Of a stretch of 64,000 nucleotides of DNA, positions 1-13,770 are shown piece by piece. The notes below the pieces were generated by a model that saw nothing but the letters and a program-made list of their open reading frames with translations, searched no databases and was not told the origin of the DNA. Made by a program: the position numbers and the translations under genes. The stretch comes from Argopecten irradians. Lineage: Eukaryota; Mollusca; Bivalvia; Pectinida; Pectinidae. The stretch is taken from NCBI RefSeq assembly GCF_041381155.1, contig NC_091134.1, positions 57,691,467 to 57,755,466 on the forward strand, in the 5' to 3' direction. Within the stretch, counting starts at the first letter, position 1. Each line of letters starts with the position of its first letter.

Positions 1-2480
1 TGTAATAAATTGAAAAATTGCACCAATAATTAAGTACTGTATACATAAACGGTCGCTGACCAACCCTCTAACCCTCTAAAATTATCTGGTCATGATTGAT
101 GAATATCTTTGCCACACATGTAGGAAATATGCAACTCCATCTATGATAAACAGAAAGCATGGAAACAATAATATCATTTTTAACTTTATATTTCAAAAGT
201 TCAGTATAATGTTTATATTTTGTCTGTCCTCACGATACAGTTTCCATTCCCTCCCGACTGTCTGTAGAACCATACGAACAGTGGTTAGCCTGTGATTAAC
301 CTTGTATAGGTATGGTTACATTCCCACAATCCCCCTTTGTAAATCAGCTTGTTTTCTAATTTGGTTAAATCAACAACCCAAATTACTCAGGCGTTCCAAT
401 GCAATTTTCTGTTTCTTTATAATCTATTAATTCTTCTGATTTAGTTTTTTTGTCCAATTCCGAGATAACACATTGCTTTGACGATAATTGTTGTTTTTCA
501 CTATATGGTTTTATTATTTTCTACACAGGTATTTAGCTAGAAGTCATTTCATCATCTGGGCTGAGCCTGAGCTGTAGTATTGTCGTTTGTCATACTCCAC
601 TGATTTGTTTCGTGTTGTGAGCATATACCAGGCATTATACGGCCCTGATTGCATCGCTCATGTCATATTTTTTGTTCGCTTGAGCGACACTGAAACTTAT
701 TAATATGGCAGTCACGAGCTCTGCGCGTGCCTGGTTTACTCTTAAGCTTTGAAGTCTAATTTCTTTACTTTAATCTTATCTGTAGCCGACTTGAATCGCT
801 GTTGTAGTTAGGATATAGGGGAAATTTAATACCTATATGATGCATATTTCAACTACGAAAAAGGAGATTATGAATTAATTTTAGTTTGAAAATTCTTTAA
901 CAAATTATGAATGAAAATCAACTAGAACATATTAACATACAGCTGTGTTAGTGAGCGACTTGATGGCCGTTCATTTAATCTGTACAACTATCTATCATAA
1001 ATTACCTAGTTGCAGTTAAACGTGGTCATAATGCATATATAGTTAGATAGTTAGAAGTGGGCCAGATGTTAAACATTGAATATGTTTCACCTAACTTTGT
1101 CATGTCATCAATATGAGCCCGAACAGTTTATCACTATAAATGTTAAAGTAACTTTTTTTTACCAATCAACTAAACATTTATCTATATGTTGTACCCTCAG
1201 TCACCAATAAGTGCAAGCCATTCAAATTGGCTTATAGGTGTCTAAACCCCACTTATTTTTGTTAAGGATTCGCCTGCAAAAAGTTAGGTTAAAGCATAAC
1301 AGATTCCTTAAAGTAAGTAAAGTTTGCTGGCAGATACATATGCCCCTGTAAAGGAATCTAAGTGCAAGTCTGGTAAGGAGAAAAAAAAACAAAGTAATCG
1401 TGACGTACCGTTTTAAAGATCCATGTCTTTCAATCAAAGATGTCATTTATAAGTACACAAGTTCTTACGTGCGAATGTTGCGGTAGCTAAAATAAAGACA
1501 ATGTTTAATGTAACAAGTAAGAAATAAGCACAATTATTCATCTGCTCGGAGGCTAAATTTCGGAGCAATAGCGTTTAAACTTATGATATACATTTTACGA
1601 CATTAAGGCCTTTGCAATAATGCTAAATATATATTTGATTTGGTCTTCGAAAATAAAATAGACATTATACATTGTTTAAAGCATAACAAACTCGTCCTAG
1701 TCATGTTTTCTTTTCAACATAAACCAAAAATATTATCAAAGTATAGTAATTCTGTTCATTAAATACAATAGGATTTAATGGTGAATTCATTTTATAATAT
1801 ATTTTTAAAACATAAACAAAATTCTATTAATTTCATGCACTCGTGTTAGTGACTTGATATTATAATTTTTTGTTAAGAATAACATTTGAGCGGGAAAAAG
1901 GTTATCTTGGAAAGTTCTGGCTATATTTGGATGGTTTATTTACTTTCTCCGCCAAACGTGACACAGGCGGATTTACGACGAAATTGGATATTATACAGAT
2001 AAAATCTCGTTAACAAATTAACAAAATTTAATTAGCATTTCCTGTACCATCTGTATAAAAATGATAGGTTATCTTTCTACCAGTTTTGGCAAATATGATC
2101 ATTCACATCTGGCAACCCAGGTGAAAATCACACTATGTAATAAAACAACTACGTCATTCCTAATTTTTTGTTTTAAAATTGGAAATTTATGAAGGCTTTC
2201 TTTATGCAAAATATCTGTATTGAATATAACCTGATTTTTTTAAAGCTGATGACACTTTTTGATTTTTTGAAGAATCAATAACGCCCGGGTAATTAATATT
2301 GAGTTCATGCGATATCGACAGTAGCAGTGACGAGGTCTTTCATCGCCATGTCAAGTGTAATTGGCTATGTAACGTAGACAACAGTACCTTGACATATCGT
2401 ACACGGCTTGATGAACCGCACTATCACTATAGTAAAGTTTGTCCTTTCACTATCAGAATGACGTGAAACACAATATATAC
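1..2480. other. AT-rich stretch without recognisable gene
   Basis: No open reading frame above about 75 codons, no splice-bounded exon and no clear repeat was recognised. Short open frames here have no conserved motif and are expected by chance. Confidence 0.5.
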
Positions 2481-2489
2481 ACCTATTGT

Positions 2490-2556
2490 ACTATAAATAG
2501 GACTGGTCATCGCACATTTTCAAAGGCACCCGTCAGTCCAACGCTTCGGAAACGGT
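2490..2556 (+). promoter_or_regulatory. Putative TATA-box promoter with short first exon
   Basis: A canonical TATAAATA box lies at about 2493-2500. A TCATCGCA/TCAGTCC initiator-like context follows 20-45 bases downstream. The presumed transcript then runs to a strong splice donor, ACG|GTAAGTAAG, after base 2555. This is the classic spacing of an RNA polymerase II promoter followed by a short non-coding first exon. No downstream exon can be assigned with confidence. A weak acceptor occurs near 2909 (CGCTTTCAG) before a 15-codon open frame, but that frame is too short to support a gene. Confidence 0.35.
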
Positions 2557-2964
2557 AAGTAAGCCAATTATCATCATCTATCATGCCCCTGTCAGCGAAA
2601 CTATCTGGGTGGTTGTTGAAAAGTTTTTGACAAGTCTAAGATAACATGAGACATGATTTATCATACACACACTTAAGTCTGTAATTCTGTGATAAAAAAC
2701 ATGCTTTACTATGTCCAAGAGCATTGGTGTCGCTGGGGAGTCCCCACGTCAATGTGTCTTAACGGAAACACATGCTGCAACATTTAATTAACGCTTGACT
2801 AAGTTTAGGATTCGAGTGTTTTGATTATTCTCTTATACAAGATTGACTTACTAAAACAAATTATCGTTATATCATTTCACTACCAAATATGCCGTAATTT
2901 CGCTTTCAGCTAAACATTTCAACGTTGTACCTACATGAACGAGGGTACAGTGAATGGAGTCGAG

Positions 2965-3040
2965 AATAACAAATCGCCCTGATATGACCTGGCTGTTAAA
3001 AGGACGTTAATTAATCAAACAAACAAATAAACAAAATTGC
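2965..3040 (+). repeat. Tail fragment of a V-SINE/RUDI-like SINE
   Basis: The words ATATGACCTGGCTGTTAA and AGGACGTTAATTAATC, followed by an A-rich CAAACAAACAAATAAACAAA-type tail, resemble the 3' ends of the two fuller SINE copies at 26.6 and 27.9 kb. The tRNA-like head is missing. The family assignment is inferred from the shared tail. Confidence 0.4.
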
Positions 3041-4017
3041 TACGAGATCGTCCTTAGAATAACAGTAAAATAGCAACATAAACTCGTTACCACTTCTAAT
3101 GTGAAAATCAGTTGAGCTATATGTAGTGTATATTACATTTAATTCTATTTATAGTGTACAAATCCGATACTGCCTAGTGAATACGGTTACCATGGTACAT
3201 TCCATGAAGACGTTTCACTAACACTTAAATATAAAAAAATAATTCAATTCATGAAATAATGAAAACATAGCACTTAAAGTGTGAACTTTAGCTATACAAC
3301 TGCTTATATGAAATGTCTCGAAAATACGATATATAAAGCACACATGTTTTTTTTTTCGTCATATTAAGGAACATAGAACTGAGGGTGTGTGAGTTTAGTT
3401 TGAAAGAAACAATAATGCAAACATACATATTTAAATGAATATCGTATACTAAATTATCAAGAAAAACAATGTTTGTTTAGCAATGTTAATTATGTAAAAT
3501 ACAAATATACATTCAGTATGTGATGTTATTATAATACACAAACAAAACAATTAAATGGTGGTGGTGTGTAAATATTAACAAGGTATTAAAGTGTAAACGG
3601 CAAAAGTGCTCAATTATATGGGTTGTATATTTCAAGAATAGGAAAACAATAAGTGAATGTACATATTATATTTTTAAAACAGAAAGAACAAGTATGTAAA
3701 AATGTTAAACAAAAGTTTGTTTTGTAAGAGTGTAAAATAATAAACTACCAATTCCAGGTTTTTGCATGTAAATTATTTAGGACTAAAGAGCTTAGTGGAC
3801 CACGTGTAGACGCCAACATGTGTGATACCGTACATGTGTTTTCGCGTGAAATTAAACTGACTTCCGGGTGGTATTAAGAGTTACCTCCCTTACATATAAG
3901 GTATCACGACATAAATCTGTAGGTTCTAGGCCTAGTTATGTATGGAAAGTGGGAATGATGAATGGATCTCCTCCTGTGAGAGGACACTAAATGTATCATG
4001 ATAACATGCCTATTATG

Positions 4018-4028
4018 AATAAACTTTT

Positions 4029-4059
<31 letters not shown>
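4018..4059 (+). other. AATAAA signal followed by templated poly(A) tract
   Basis: AATAAA at about 4018-4023 is followed after roughly 12 bases by an uninterrupted run of about 26 A. A genomic A-run at cleavage-site distance from a polyadenylation signal is the mark of a retroposed transcript end (SINE, LINE or processed copy), although a true gene end with slippage is possible. The 250 bases upstream show no protein-coding frame, so the source is not identified. Confidence 0.4.
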
Positions 4060-7000
4060 TATCAGGAATTGAAGAAAAATGAGGAAATATTAAACGAGTT
4101 GGAGCACTAGAAAAAAGAAGGTGTGTCAATGTGAGACAGTTTATGAGAGAAGCACAGATGGAGGTGTGCAGGGATTATAAGGACCCTTGAGTTATCACTT
4201 ATAGGGGACACTTCACTATTTCAGCAATCATCACCGTCAATTTAAATATTAACAAATACATACTCCAACTGTGAACCATAAATCAATTCCAGGGTAATTC
4301 ATGTGGATGTCTTTATTGCTCTTTACTGTCTGGTCCAGGTTTGACACGTTTAAAGTATGCAGTCGATATATTCCTTAAAATAATATCAATGCAGGTCATG
4401 GGTCTATGGGTCTAGGTATAAGGAGCATAAATTTATGGAGCAACAAGTCGAGTTGTGGTATATCTTAAGTCACATACTTTATTGTATGTTTTGACATTTT
4501 TGTTCAAATAATGGGTCCTAGCGAACTCTAACGATCACTGAATTCTGGTATTGGGCTATATTCTAAGACAAATAGTTGGTCCGGTCACGGTGTCGATGTT
4601 TACACTGGACATTGGTCCATTTACATCGTTGATAGTACACCCTAACTTATGATTAATCCGGTTATTGGTTCAGACATATCCTAATTATATTCAATTGTTG
4701 TCAAGGTTTCTGGGTTATCAGAAGATTTCTGTCTAGCTTATATTACAGCTCCGGTAGAACACATTATAAGTGTGCATTCTGTGTACATAATGTCATATAA
4801 AGGTAGTAAATAAGAGATAGTTTTATATGATTTATAAAATTAGTATCATGATTATAGGTTTTATCTTTTATATGTGTGAAGCTTAAAACCTTGTAATGGA
4901 AATTACAACAACGTCTACAAACTCAGGCTAACAGCAAATACACAGTTTCTAGCAAACATCATCTACACACAAATAATAGCTGATAATTTACAAGTCTGAT
5001 TTATGATTTTAGATAAGTGGCTATACTAAGACATCATTAGAGTTAATGGTGAGTCACAGTGAACACATTAGTCCAAATTTTTGAACGGAAGATGAAACTT
5101 TTATGTTTAAATATTTGGAGGTTTCATGACTTTAACAGTAGATGTGTCACAAGTATATGAAGGTAGGTATGTTAGTACAGATGAGGGGCGAACGTGCAAA
5201 TTACCAGGGCTTGTATTACCATTAACATCCTGAATCAGGTATCATCATTTTAAACATCTATATATAACCGTTTTGTAAAGAATATTGTATATCATTGTGT
5301 ATTCAATTACATGGCACACTGTTAGCTGTGTGTTACGGGAATTCCTGAAGTTGGCGTAGGTCAAGGCGCTGACTTATGTCTGATAGAATCAACATATGTG
5401 TGCTGCATACAAATGAAAAGGACATTAAAACTATGTAAGTAACTGTAAACTGGAACCTTCTTTACATTTCTGTTATGTTAGCTTCACAGTGACGCTCTAA
5501 ATAGATAAATCACTCGTTGTGATCAGTGTTTTCACCGTGGAAAAACAATGCAATTCAAGACAATGACATACATTTATTTGTAATATATTTTGATGTTAGT
5601 CTTTCTGTTATAATGGAAAAACAGCCACAATAAAGCATTATCTATAGGTTGTTTTATTTGACTATATGTATATATTGTAAGCAGATACTTATGGAATAAA
5701 CAAAATTCCAGCCACAGAAGACATTATAATATTATACAATGTCCTACCCACGTAACTGTTTACTTTGAACATTTGACCTCATTGCGAAATACTTCACATA
5801 TCGTATTTCTTCTAACGGTACAATGTCATTTTAGTACAGTGGAAACTATGACAATAGTTGACTTAGCAGTCACCTCGCATTTCTTGATTTATTACTTAGG
5901 AAAATTCTAGATATCGTTACAGATATATTATAATCTCGGAACCATTTTAAAATCAAGTTTCTAGTTTCTTTCCTCGAACAATTCTAAGCCATGCCACCTA
6001 ACACAATACCGATATACCAACATTTTGAAAGGTGATAGTCGTCTATTAAATAGTACAGATGCAGTGATTAACCATCAAATTTGCTATTGCATTATAAAAT
6101 GTTTGATATCAAAGGAAGCATATTTGTAACACAACCAAATATTGGATATTAGTTACAGAAGCAACTGCCTGATAAGTAATGTAAAAATTCGATCTTTCGA
6201 ATTCTGATATCTAAAAAAGCAGAACACACATTCCGTGTTTATGGTAAAAACTGAATTTAAGTATTAACGGTTATTTCAAATGTGTTTAATGATCAAATCA
6301 AATTAGTTTAGTTGCGTTGACTCTACTTGCTATATAAAAAATCCGAGATTCCTTCATTTCCTCGCTATCAAATGCGTTCAGATTCACGGAACAGAAAGGA
6401 AAGCACCCACTAAGACATATGAAACCGAATTTAATTCTAACAAAACATAACCCTAATGATAATATTCATAGCCATTGACTTTCCATTTTCATTTCAAATA
6501 TTTAAATTTTGCTCTGATTTTTTTTCTATAATTGCTGATAAATCGATCAATTCGAATCTATAAAAGCCCTGTCTCTTGTTAAAACTGTATGATCTTCATA
6601 GAAATGGAAATATTCCCTTTCAAAAAGAAATCGATGAAAATCACGCACATTTTATACATTTAATTGATCTTAATGTTGTTTTTTATTTATTGGAATTCAG
6701 TGTACCTGTAGTTTCGGACAGGTGATAGTCTATAACGTCTAACGTACACACCTGTTCAGACGTCCGTGGATTAGAAGACTAGGTGGTGAGTTCGTGGTCT
6801 AACTGTCGACGGCGTGTTCAGCACTTCACCATTAAAGCTATATAGCTAGATGTAATCTTACTCACTGAAGCAGTCAGAGTACAGGTATATAATAACTATC
6901 ACCTGCCCATATTGTCTGCTAATTTCTATGATAATACCTGACACGCGCCTACTTCAGAAAAGTGTGTACAGAAAGTCCTCCGCTCCTCTCTATATATTTA

Positions 7001-7400
7001 AGATCACTGTCTGCTTGAATGATATGATGAAAAAAATAGAAAATAAGGTGCAGTGAGGATCTGAGCATGATTTATTTTATTGGGGGCTTTGGCTTTTTAT
7101 CACACTAACGAAATGATTTGTACTGATTTTGTTAAACTGTTTGAGAAAACAAATGCTTTGATTTGTTGTTAAATTGTACTTAAATATCAAAATCGGTCAT
7201 TCAGTTCTCAAATTGACAGATTCTTATGGTTTTTTTTTACGAATTTCAAAACACATGTAACAACCGTTTTAAGGTTTTAAATCAACCAATGGGAAACTAT
7301 TTTTCAACGAAGTGTTACCTAACTATCTTTGTATCATATTTTATTATATAAATTGTTCAAACAAATACATGATATATATCAGATATATTAGAATTTTGCA
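4060..7400. other. AT-rich stretch without recognisable gene
   Basis: Nothing with coding or RNA-gene character was recognised on either strand. No open frame reaches 65 codons. Confidence 0.45.
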
Positions 7401-7403
7401 AGT

Positions 7404-7535
7404 TATGCTAAATGTAAATTACATGTTCATATATACTCTCCCTGGCTACATTGCTTTAGATTGTATGCTAAATGTACATTACATGTATATATCTACTCTC
7501 CCTAGCTATATTGCTTTAGATTTTATGCTATATTG
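7404..7535 (+). repeat. 60-bp tandem dimer
   Basis: Two copies of a 60-bp unit start at 7404 and 7464 (beginning TATGCTAAATGTA and containing ACTCTCCCT and TTGCTTTAGATT). A few bases of a third copy begin at 7524. The copies differ at about eight positions. The unit length is a multiple of three, which explains the open frame across it; no protein is implied. Confidence 0.75.
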
Positions 7536-8474
7536 AATTTTAAATTGGTAATTTTAAAGTATTAAACACAAACAACGATTTTAGAACATACATAATGAAA
7601 AAGTATTCTCATAAAACAGTAAACAAGAAATAAATTAATAAATAAAACTCACTTGATACAATCTCCCCCTTTTCATTCTCACTGCACGTGTTAAAGCTAA
7701 AGGTAAGCTTCTAATTTTAAAACTTTAAATGTCATGAATATTTCTTTACGGAAGCACCAATACACACAAATGACAAATGTACAATATGTTGGCGTTAACA
7801 AATAAATAAATTTCACTTTGCCTGAACAATCGGACGACATATATAAGCAGGTCTGGGGCCGTTACTGCCACAACATGACCCCGCCCTCGACGGCTATAAA
7901 GGGCCTTAACCTGCTATTACCGGTCAAACATCTGGTGTAGGATTCGGTCAATGGACATATATTTGAAATATTTGCGATGAATACAAAATATTCAACATTT
8001 GATAGATGAAATGTGATTTCAGTAATCTTAATACTAATATCAGCGCAAAAACATGCCATTTCCATGATCAAAACACGTGATATATTACATTAATGTACTA
8101 TATAGTACTCAAAAATTATTGATTTTTTTTCTTCTATATAACAATATAATTGTTTTTATTTGATTTATCGTATTAATATGATGAAATTGGAATTAATTTA
8201 AAATCTGTTCTGTGAATGATACAGCAGTTATCTTTCAAAATAGTACAACAAAGACGTTTTACCTTTTGTCATACTCACAAATGTTGGTTTAAACAAATAT
8301 CATAATACATAAGTTTGATTTCGTTCCTAGTTATATTTAGTGTATTTTTTATTACTCTTGGTGTACATCTATTGCTATCTTCATCTAAAATAGTAGAATG
8401 ATTTATAGTGCACATTGAAAATGTTGGAGCGAAAAAAGTAAAGGTTTTCGTATAATGTTTGTTTTAGGGAAATT

Positions 8475-8935
8475 GGTTGGGTAATGCAGTTTAGCTCTCA
8501 AAAGAGAAGGTTCTGGTTACCATTGCTGTAGCGCTTCTGGGTACTATAACATGATTAAGGACATAAGGGAGGAATCCCTCCGAGTTCTCTATGGGGGAAA
8601 GAATAGTGACAATTGCTACCTTTTTGGGGCTTCTAGACGAGAAATTTCTTCGAGAACTAAATGCTAAGCCTCCAGTGACAGTTGCTTCAGTTTTCTAGGC
8701 TGTCTTCAACACGGGGAAATAGTCGAAGGTGAGGAGGAGGCTAGAATGATCATTGCTAGAGTTGTCGGCCTAAGGTCGAGAAAAATCTTCAAGCTCAATG
8801 AGGAAGTCATATTGAATGTTGCTACAGCTTTCTGGTCGCCTGTTTCCCGGAGAAATAGTCGAGTAATGCCTTCGAGTTACCAATGAGAAGGTACTAGTAA
8901 CCAGATACCCTTTAGAGGCCTTTAATCCTCCCTGA
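8475..8935 (+). repeat. Old, diverged tandem repeat block (period about 110 bp)
   Basis: Similar modules recur: an ATTGCT/GTTGCT word, then TTCT, then a GGGGAAA/GAGAAA segment followed by TCGAG or TCGAA. About four modules can be discerned, highly diverged. The block is more GC-rich than its surroundings. The repeat is read by eye and its exact period is uncertain. Confidence 0.3.
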
Positions 8936-9532
8936 TGTCTCCCATTAACAACCCGTCTAGGTCAGACTCGATATACGGTTTCCTAGTCTCCCTATTAGCT
9001 TCTATACTTTAAACCCGTATCCTGATACTTTCACTTTCAGCTTAACTAGGTACAAACAATGCGGGTATCATATTATCCGTAAACAACACGGCGGACTCGG
9101 GTCTGGGTGGAATAGAATGGCTTCGGAATTGATAGGTTTAATTTAATCAAAAATACGATATCCTTCTCTATACTAAATATGCAAATGATGCAAAAAAGTA
9201 TACCTTTATCAAAGTCATGATATCTTTCGATACTCTTTGTAACCAAATGGGGTGCTTGTAAGCCAAGGTAGCCTTCAAATGGGTAAATGAATGGAAGCGT
9301 TTGCTAATGTTATTTGATAGCGAGTAGACAATAGCCTTGGAGGCCAGTGTTCATTTGTTTGTTCTCGATCAGATAAAATATTGGGAGTCACCCAATGAAA
9401 TGTGATTTTAATGAACGGAATTAATACCTTCTTGACAAGTTTGAAAGATATATAACTGCACTTTTAGTGAACTATGTGTAGTTAATGAAGTAAAGTATAT
9501 ATTGAATTTTACATTATTTTGGAGCTGAAAAT

Positions 9533-9560
9533 ATTTATTTATTTATTTATTTATTTATTT
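9533..9560 (+). repeat. (TTTA)n microsatellite
   Basis: Seven consecutive ATTT/TTTA units form a simple tetranucleotide repeat. Confidence 0.9.
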
Positions 9561-10147
9561 AGTTTATAAAGTTTATGTTTATTTAAAACGTTTGATTGCT
9601 GACAAGCATCACGAATTCATGACTTTCTCAATTAACGGGTCACATCCAATACAATTTGCGATAAATACAAGCCGTTCTACTCAATGCTGCCTATAAGGTG
9701 CTTTATGTGTTGATACAGAAATGTAGCAAATATGAGGTAGAAAGAATTCTTAAAGCAATAAAATCTAGAATAAATTCGAAGAATTTGAATATTAGTTTAC
9801 GGAATGTATTAGAGTTTTCAGAAATATTTATGAAAACATCAATTTCGTTTATGACAAAGACGGTATACATTAAGTGGACGGACACACGTGCGAGGCTGTG
9901 AAAGGCAAACAAATTCATCTTCTAGTTGAATGCAATGCAGCGTAAAGTTACAGGTAGGTGTAATGAAAGCCACATTCATCGGTCGAGAGGTTCTCACTAT
10001 CAACATGTTCATTACCCATGGTCAATACTCACAACAGGTGCGTCCGGACCAGTCGCAGTCTAAACGCCATTGTTTGGAGGTTGGAGACGCGGGCTTATAT
10101 ATGAGCATTTCAGAGTCAGTTATTAGAACAAATAGAAGCCTGCAACT

Positions 10148-10199
10148 CATCATCATCATCATCATCATCATCACCATCATCATCATCACCATCATCATT
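10148..10199 (+). repeat. (CAT)n microsatellite with CAC interruptions
   Basis: A run of about 17 CAT units, interrupted by CAC, creates a spurious poly-isoleucine reading frame. No gene is implied. Confidence 0.9.
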
Positions 10200-10948
10200 A
10201 CATTTTATTCATGATTGTATTAGGCACTACAATATACGTGCTAATTTTCGACGCATTGAATCTTGTTATTATTATGTCATAATCATACTAAACACAACAA
10301 ACTTTTAATGTTTTAAACGCACTAACATTGGCGATAGTTTTTGTTTGAACCGTTAGCTATATAATAAACGTATTTGCCGCATAAGATTCTGTATTGTTGT
10401 ATCTTTACAATTATATACTAGTAGTGTGTTCGAAATATTCATTAATCTTTATGACAAGTCATATTAGCTTCATTTCTTCGTTGAAGAAAATCACCCTAGC
10501 AAATGATGTAGTTACGATAAAAAACAGTAAAAAAGTGACCTGTTTAGTAAAAAAGTACATTGTGAACCTTACAGAAACGTTTTATGAATCACATATGATT
10601 GGGTTGATATTTATCGATATCAACGCAATACAGTATAGTCGTAAAATGCTAGTAAATCGAGACATCATGTATACAAATACAATACATTTTCACATGACAC
10701 TCTCCAGTTTACACGGTAAAGACAAGCGTATTACATTACAATTATAGAATATTGAATTATAAATTATTTAGAATTAATGTGATATAAAATTAAAATAATA
10801 AAATGTGAAAAGAAATCCAAATGTTTCAAAACGAAATATTTATGACTTTTTTGCAAATTATTCTGTTAAAATGTTGTTATAAAACATGATACAAATGAGT
10901 GTGGATAGCCTTTTAAATCAATTAAGTTGGGGTCTAGTTAAACTGCTG

Positions 10949-11024
10949 ACTGAATGTATTTGCTTCGATATAAAGTATAGCAGTCACTGAATGTATTTGC
11001 TTCGATATAAAGTATAGCAGTCAC
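10949..11024 (+). repeat. 37-bp exact tandem duplication
   Basis: A 37-bp unit starting ACTGAATGTATTTGCTTCGA begins at 10949 and again at 10986, with no visible difference between copies. This indicates a recent local duplication. Confidence 0.85.
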
Positions 11025-13646
11025 CTCATATCCCTTTAAAATGTTCATACATGGTAAAATATCAGTAGCTATTTATTTCATTTAAATTCAGTTGACATGA
11101 ACATGACAAATTGATCTGATACAGCAAACTATGATTAATTACAAATCCCTTGATGGTCAGTGTGCATGAGTCTATCTATCTGTACCCAGCACGCCTTAAT
11201 GACCATTGGTCATTGTCCGGAGAACAAGGACAAGCCTAATGTGCCCAGTGCCGACGTCTACCCGACAATGCCTCATTGCACTCCATATTTCCTTTCATTA
11301 TCTTGACCGCTTTGAAGGCCAAAATGCAATGAACATCCACGCCAATCGTCTCCACGCCTCTGATACATGTCTGTAATATGCATATCCATGATTAATGTAC
11401 CATAGGTATTGATGACTAAAACTACATCCGGCACGACTAAACATTTCAGTCCAAAATCCTCACCTAACATTCCTCTGAACTAAAATAGCGAAAGAGTTAT
11501 CATCTGAATTTTATAACACTCTTTCTTTGTACAAATGCAGTTTCCTGTTGAAAAAACACTTGACTATCTGCCTTACACTTACAAAGGAACATGATTTCTA
11601 CTACTCTTTAAATTTGCCTGACAATAAAGATAACATCCCTGATAATCCATTGAACATTTTTTTAAAATGAGGTAGCCAAAGAGGTATCTGGATTTCATTT
11701 TTTACTAAATTTTCAAAACGCAAGCCTACCCTGACATTCAAAGAAAATAGAATTGTATCATTATCCATGGAATGTCATCACTTGTTTATTCTATTTACAC
11801 TCGACATATACTATTATTAAATAACCTAATGATATTTGAAAAGTTAGCTTAAAAACAAGATTAATGTTTAACAATTAACCGATTCAGTAAATTTTAATGA
11901 ATCCCTTAAATGGAAAGAAACTAAACATTTTGCCTTTTAACTGGTTCAGAATTTTATGCATTCTTCTATTTTACCAACAGTTCCATGGTGTTGTTGAAAA
12001 AATGCATATATAATAGGCTTTTCTTTGTCTTTGGTAGGTACTTAAATTAAAGCGGTATTGTACTCTATTTGTTATTAAAATTAAACGAAATAAAAAAGTA
12101 ATAACCTAGAAAATGGTGACTATATGATACTAGGGTTAGCTTAAAAATACTCTTTAAATTCAACATTAAAATGCCTAATGGTCTTACATATGTTTGATTT
12201 ATAATACAATTAAACAATGTAATGTAACAATCGAAACAGAATAGGATCTTATCATGACACGTCATAATTCTGTGATTAAATTTATTTGCTTAAGGCACAT
12301 GACATTTTTGTTTATTTTGTAATAAAATGAACGCCAACTTTGACATGTTGTTAACATTTCAGTGTAACCTCCCGTCCTCTACATATGATACCTTTTCAGC
12401 TTTTAACTGATACAAAAATGAAATTCAAATCGTTCGGCAGCTGTATGTGTATGAAATTGCCAACGTTTCGGTTTATAACAACGTGGAAGTATACATATGA
12501 AATAACATCTGATATTCACTATGCCTTACATATGAAAGGTGGAAAATGAAGGTGCTCGTATATGATAATGTTTCAGAAAGAAACTATCATTGTATATTGT
12601 ATCTATTACACAAATCATAGCGACTAGTGGTTACTTGAAATGGACCCGACTAATCTACACAGCAATAGAAAAGGAGGAACAACGTCATTTCTAGACACAA
12701 ATGAAAGCGTTTGAAATAGAGACAGTGCAGCAGCCTGTGACGACATGTACTGTTAGCTTCATTGTGAAAAATAATACTATGGCTAAAATAACATCTTACA
12801 TGACAATTTTCATTAAATAAGTATTAATTTCGAAAATCATCTTCAGCGTTATTCTTTTCATAATCATTGGTAGCATCATATTTAATGTAAAAAACAATAG
12901 ACGATAATTATTATTAAATTGTCCATGCAGCATCAAAAATATACTTGTAAACGCACTGAAAACATATATTCATTTTCAGCAGCGTTGTTTTCGTCACATC
13001 ACATCCTTTTCTATATCAAGAAGTATTTTTACATCTGGATCAGAATACACTAACGCCAAATACAACAGTTTGGCTAGGATTGACAAATGCAATACTCTGT
13101 CGGATTTGTTTCTATATCAACCAGCTTTAAATTTAATGACACAGCGAGAACGATTCATGTTAATGTAAGCATTATCTAGTGAAGAAACAGTTGAGCAATA
13201 AATATCAGGTAGCAAAATCTCTGCTATCATAGATAAGCTAAGCTGTAAGATATATGGTTAAAATACAGGAAGCACTAAAGTGATTTGTTTTACAGTGAGA
13301 TTATTCAACATATTAATATATCAATATAATTTGAAAGTCTTGCGGCACATAACAAAGATGTTTCATGCCCAACATACAACAATCAAAATGGCATTCTTCA
13401 TTTTGCAATTTCAATCCCTTCAGCTGTTTGGACAACCGTTTTAATTTCGATTTATAAGCCCAGTGTCGGAAAAGCACTTTCTACATATTTACCTCATAAC
13501 CTTTGCATGTTATCCGACGTGAATATACTCAGTCTCCCAAAACATGCACCCAGCACAACATACACGCAGCACACCGCATACACGGGAGGCCGTCCTTACA
13601 TGTTATCCGATATGTCATGGTATAATTCCATCACCATAAACTGCAG
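11025..13646. other. AT-rich stretch without recognisable gene
   Basis: Only short chance open frames occur. No repeat or exon was recognised. Confidence 0.4.
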
Positions 13647-13770
13647 GAAATATTTGGACTGTATGTCGGTTTTAAAAAGGGATTTAAACATGGAAGTTAA
13701 ACATGAATTTAAGAAGATGAAGGTTGATGAAGACACTGTTTCTGATACCAGAACCTATCTGCTACCAAGA
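13647..13770 (+). CDS. Possible coding exon of an unidentified gene
   Basis: An acceptor-like AACTGCAG precedes 13647 and a consensus donor, CCAAGA|GTGAGT, follows 13770. From an ATG at 13690 the exon encodes 27 residues rich in charged amino acids (ends DTRTYLLPR) and leaves in phase 0. The frame is also open upstream, so the ATG may be internal. I do not recognise the protein. The next candidate exon (15073) is also phase 0. Support is only splice-site quality and composition. Confidence 0.25.

Noticed and set aside
9930..10214. 94-aa frame with a poly-isoleucine stretch
   Set aside because: Produced by a CAT microsatellite; no conserved sequence before it.
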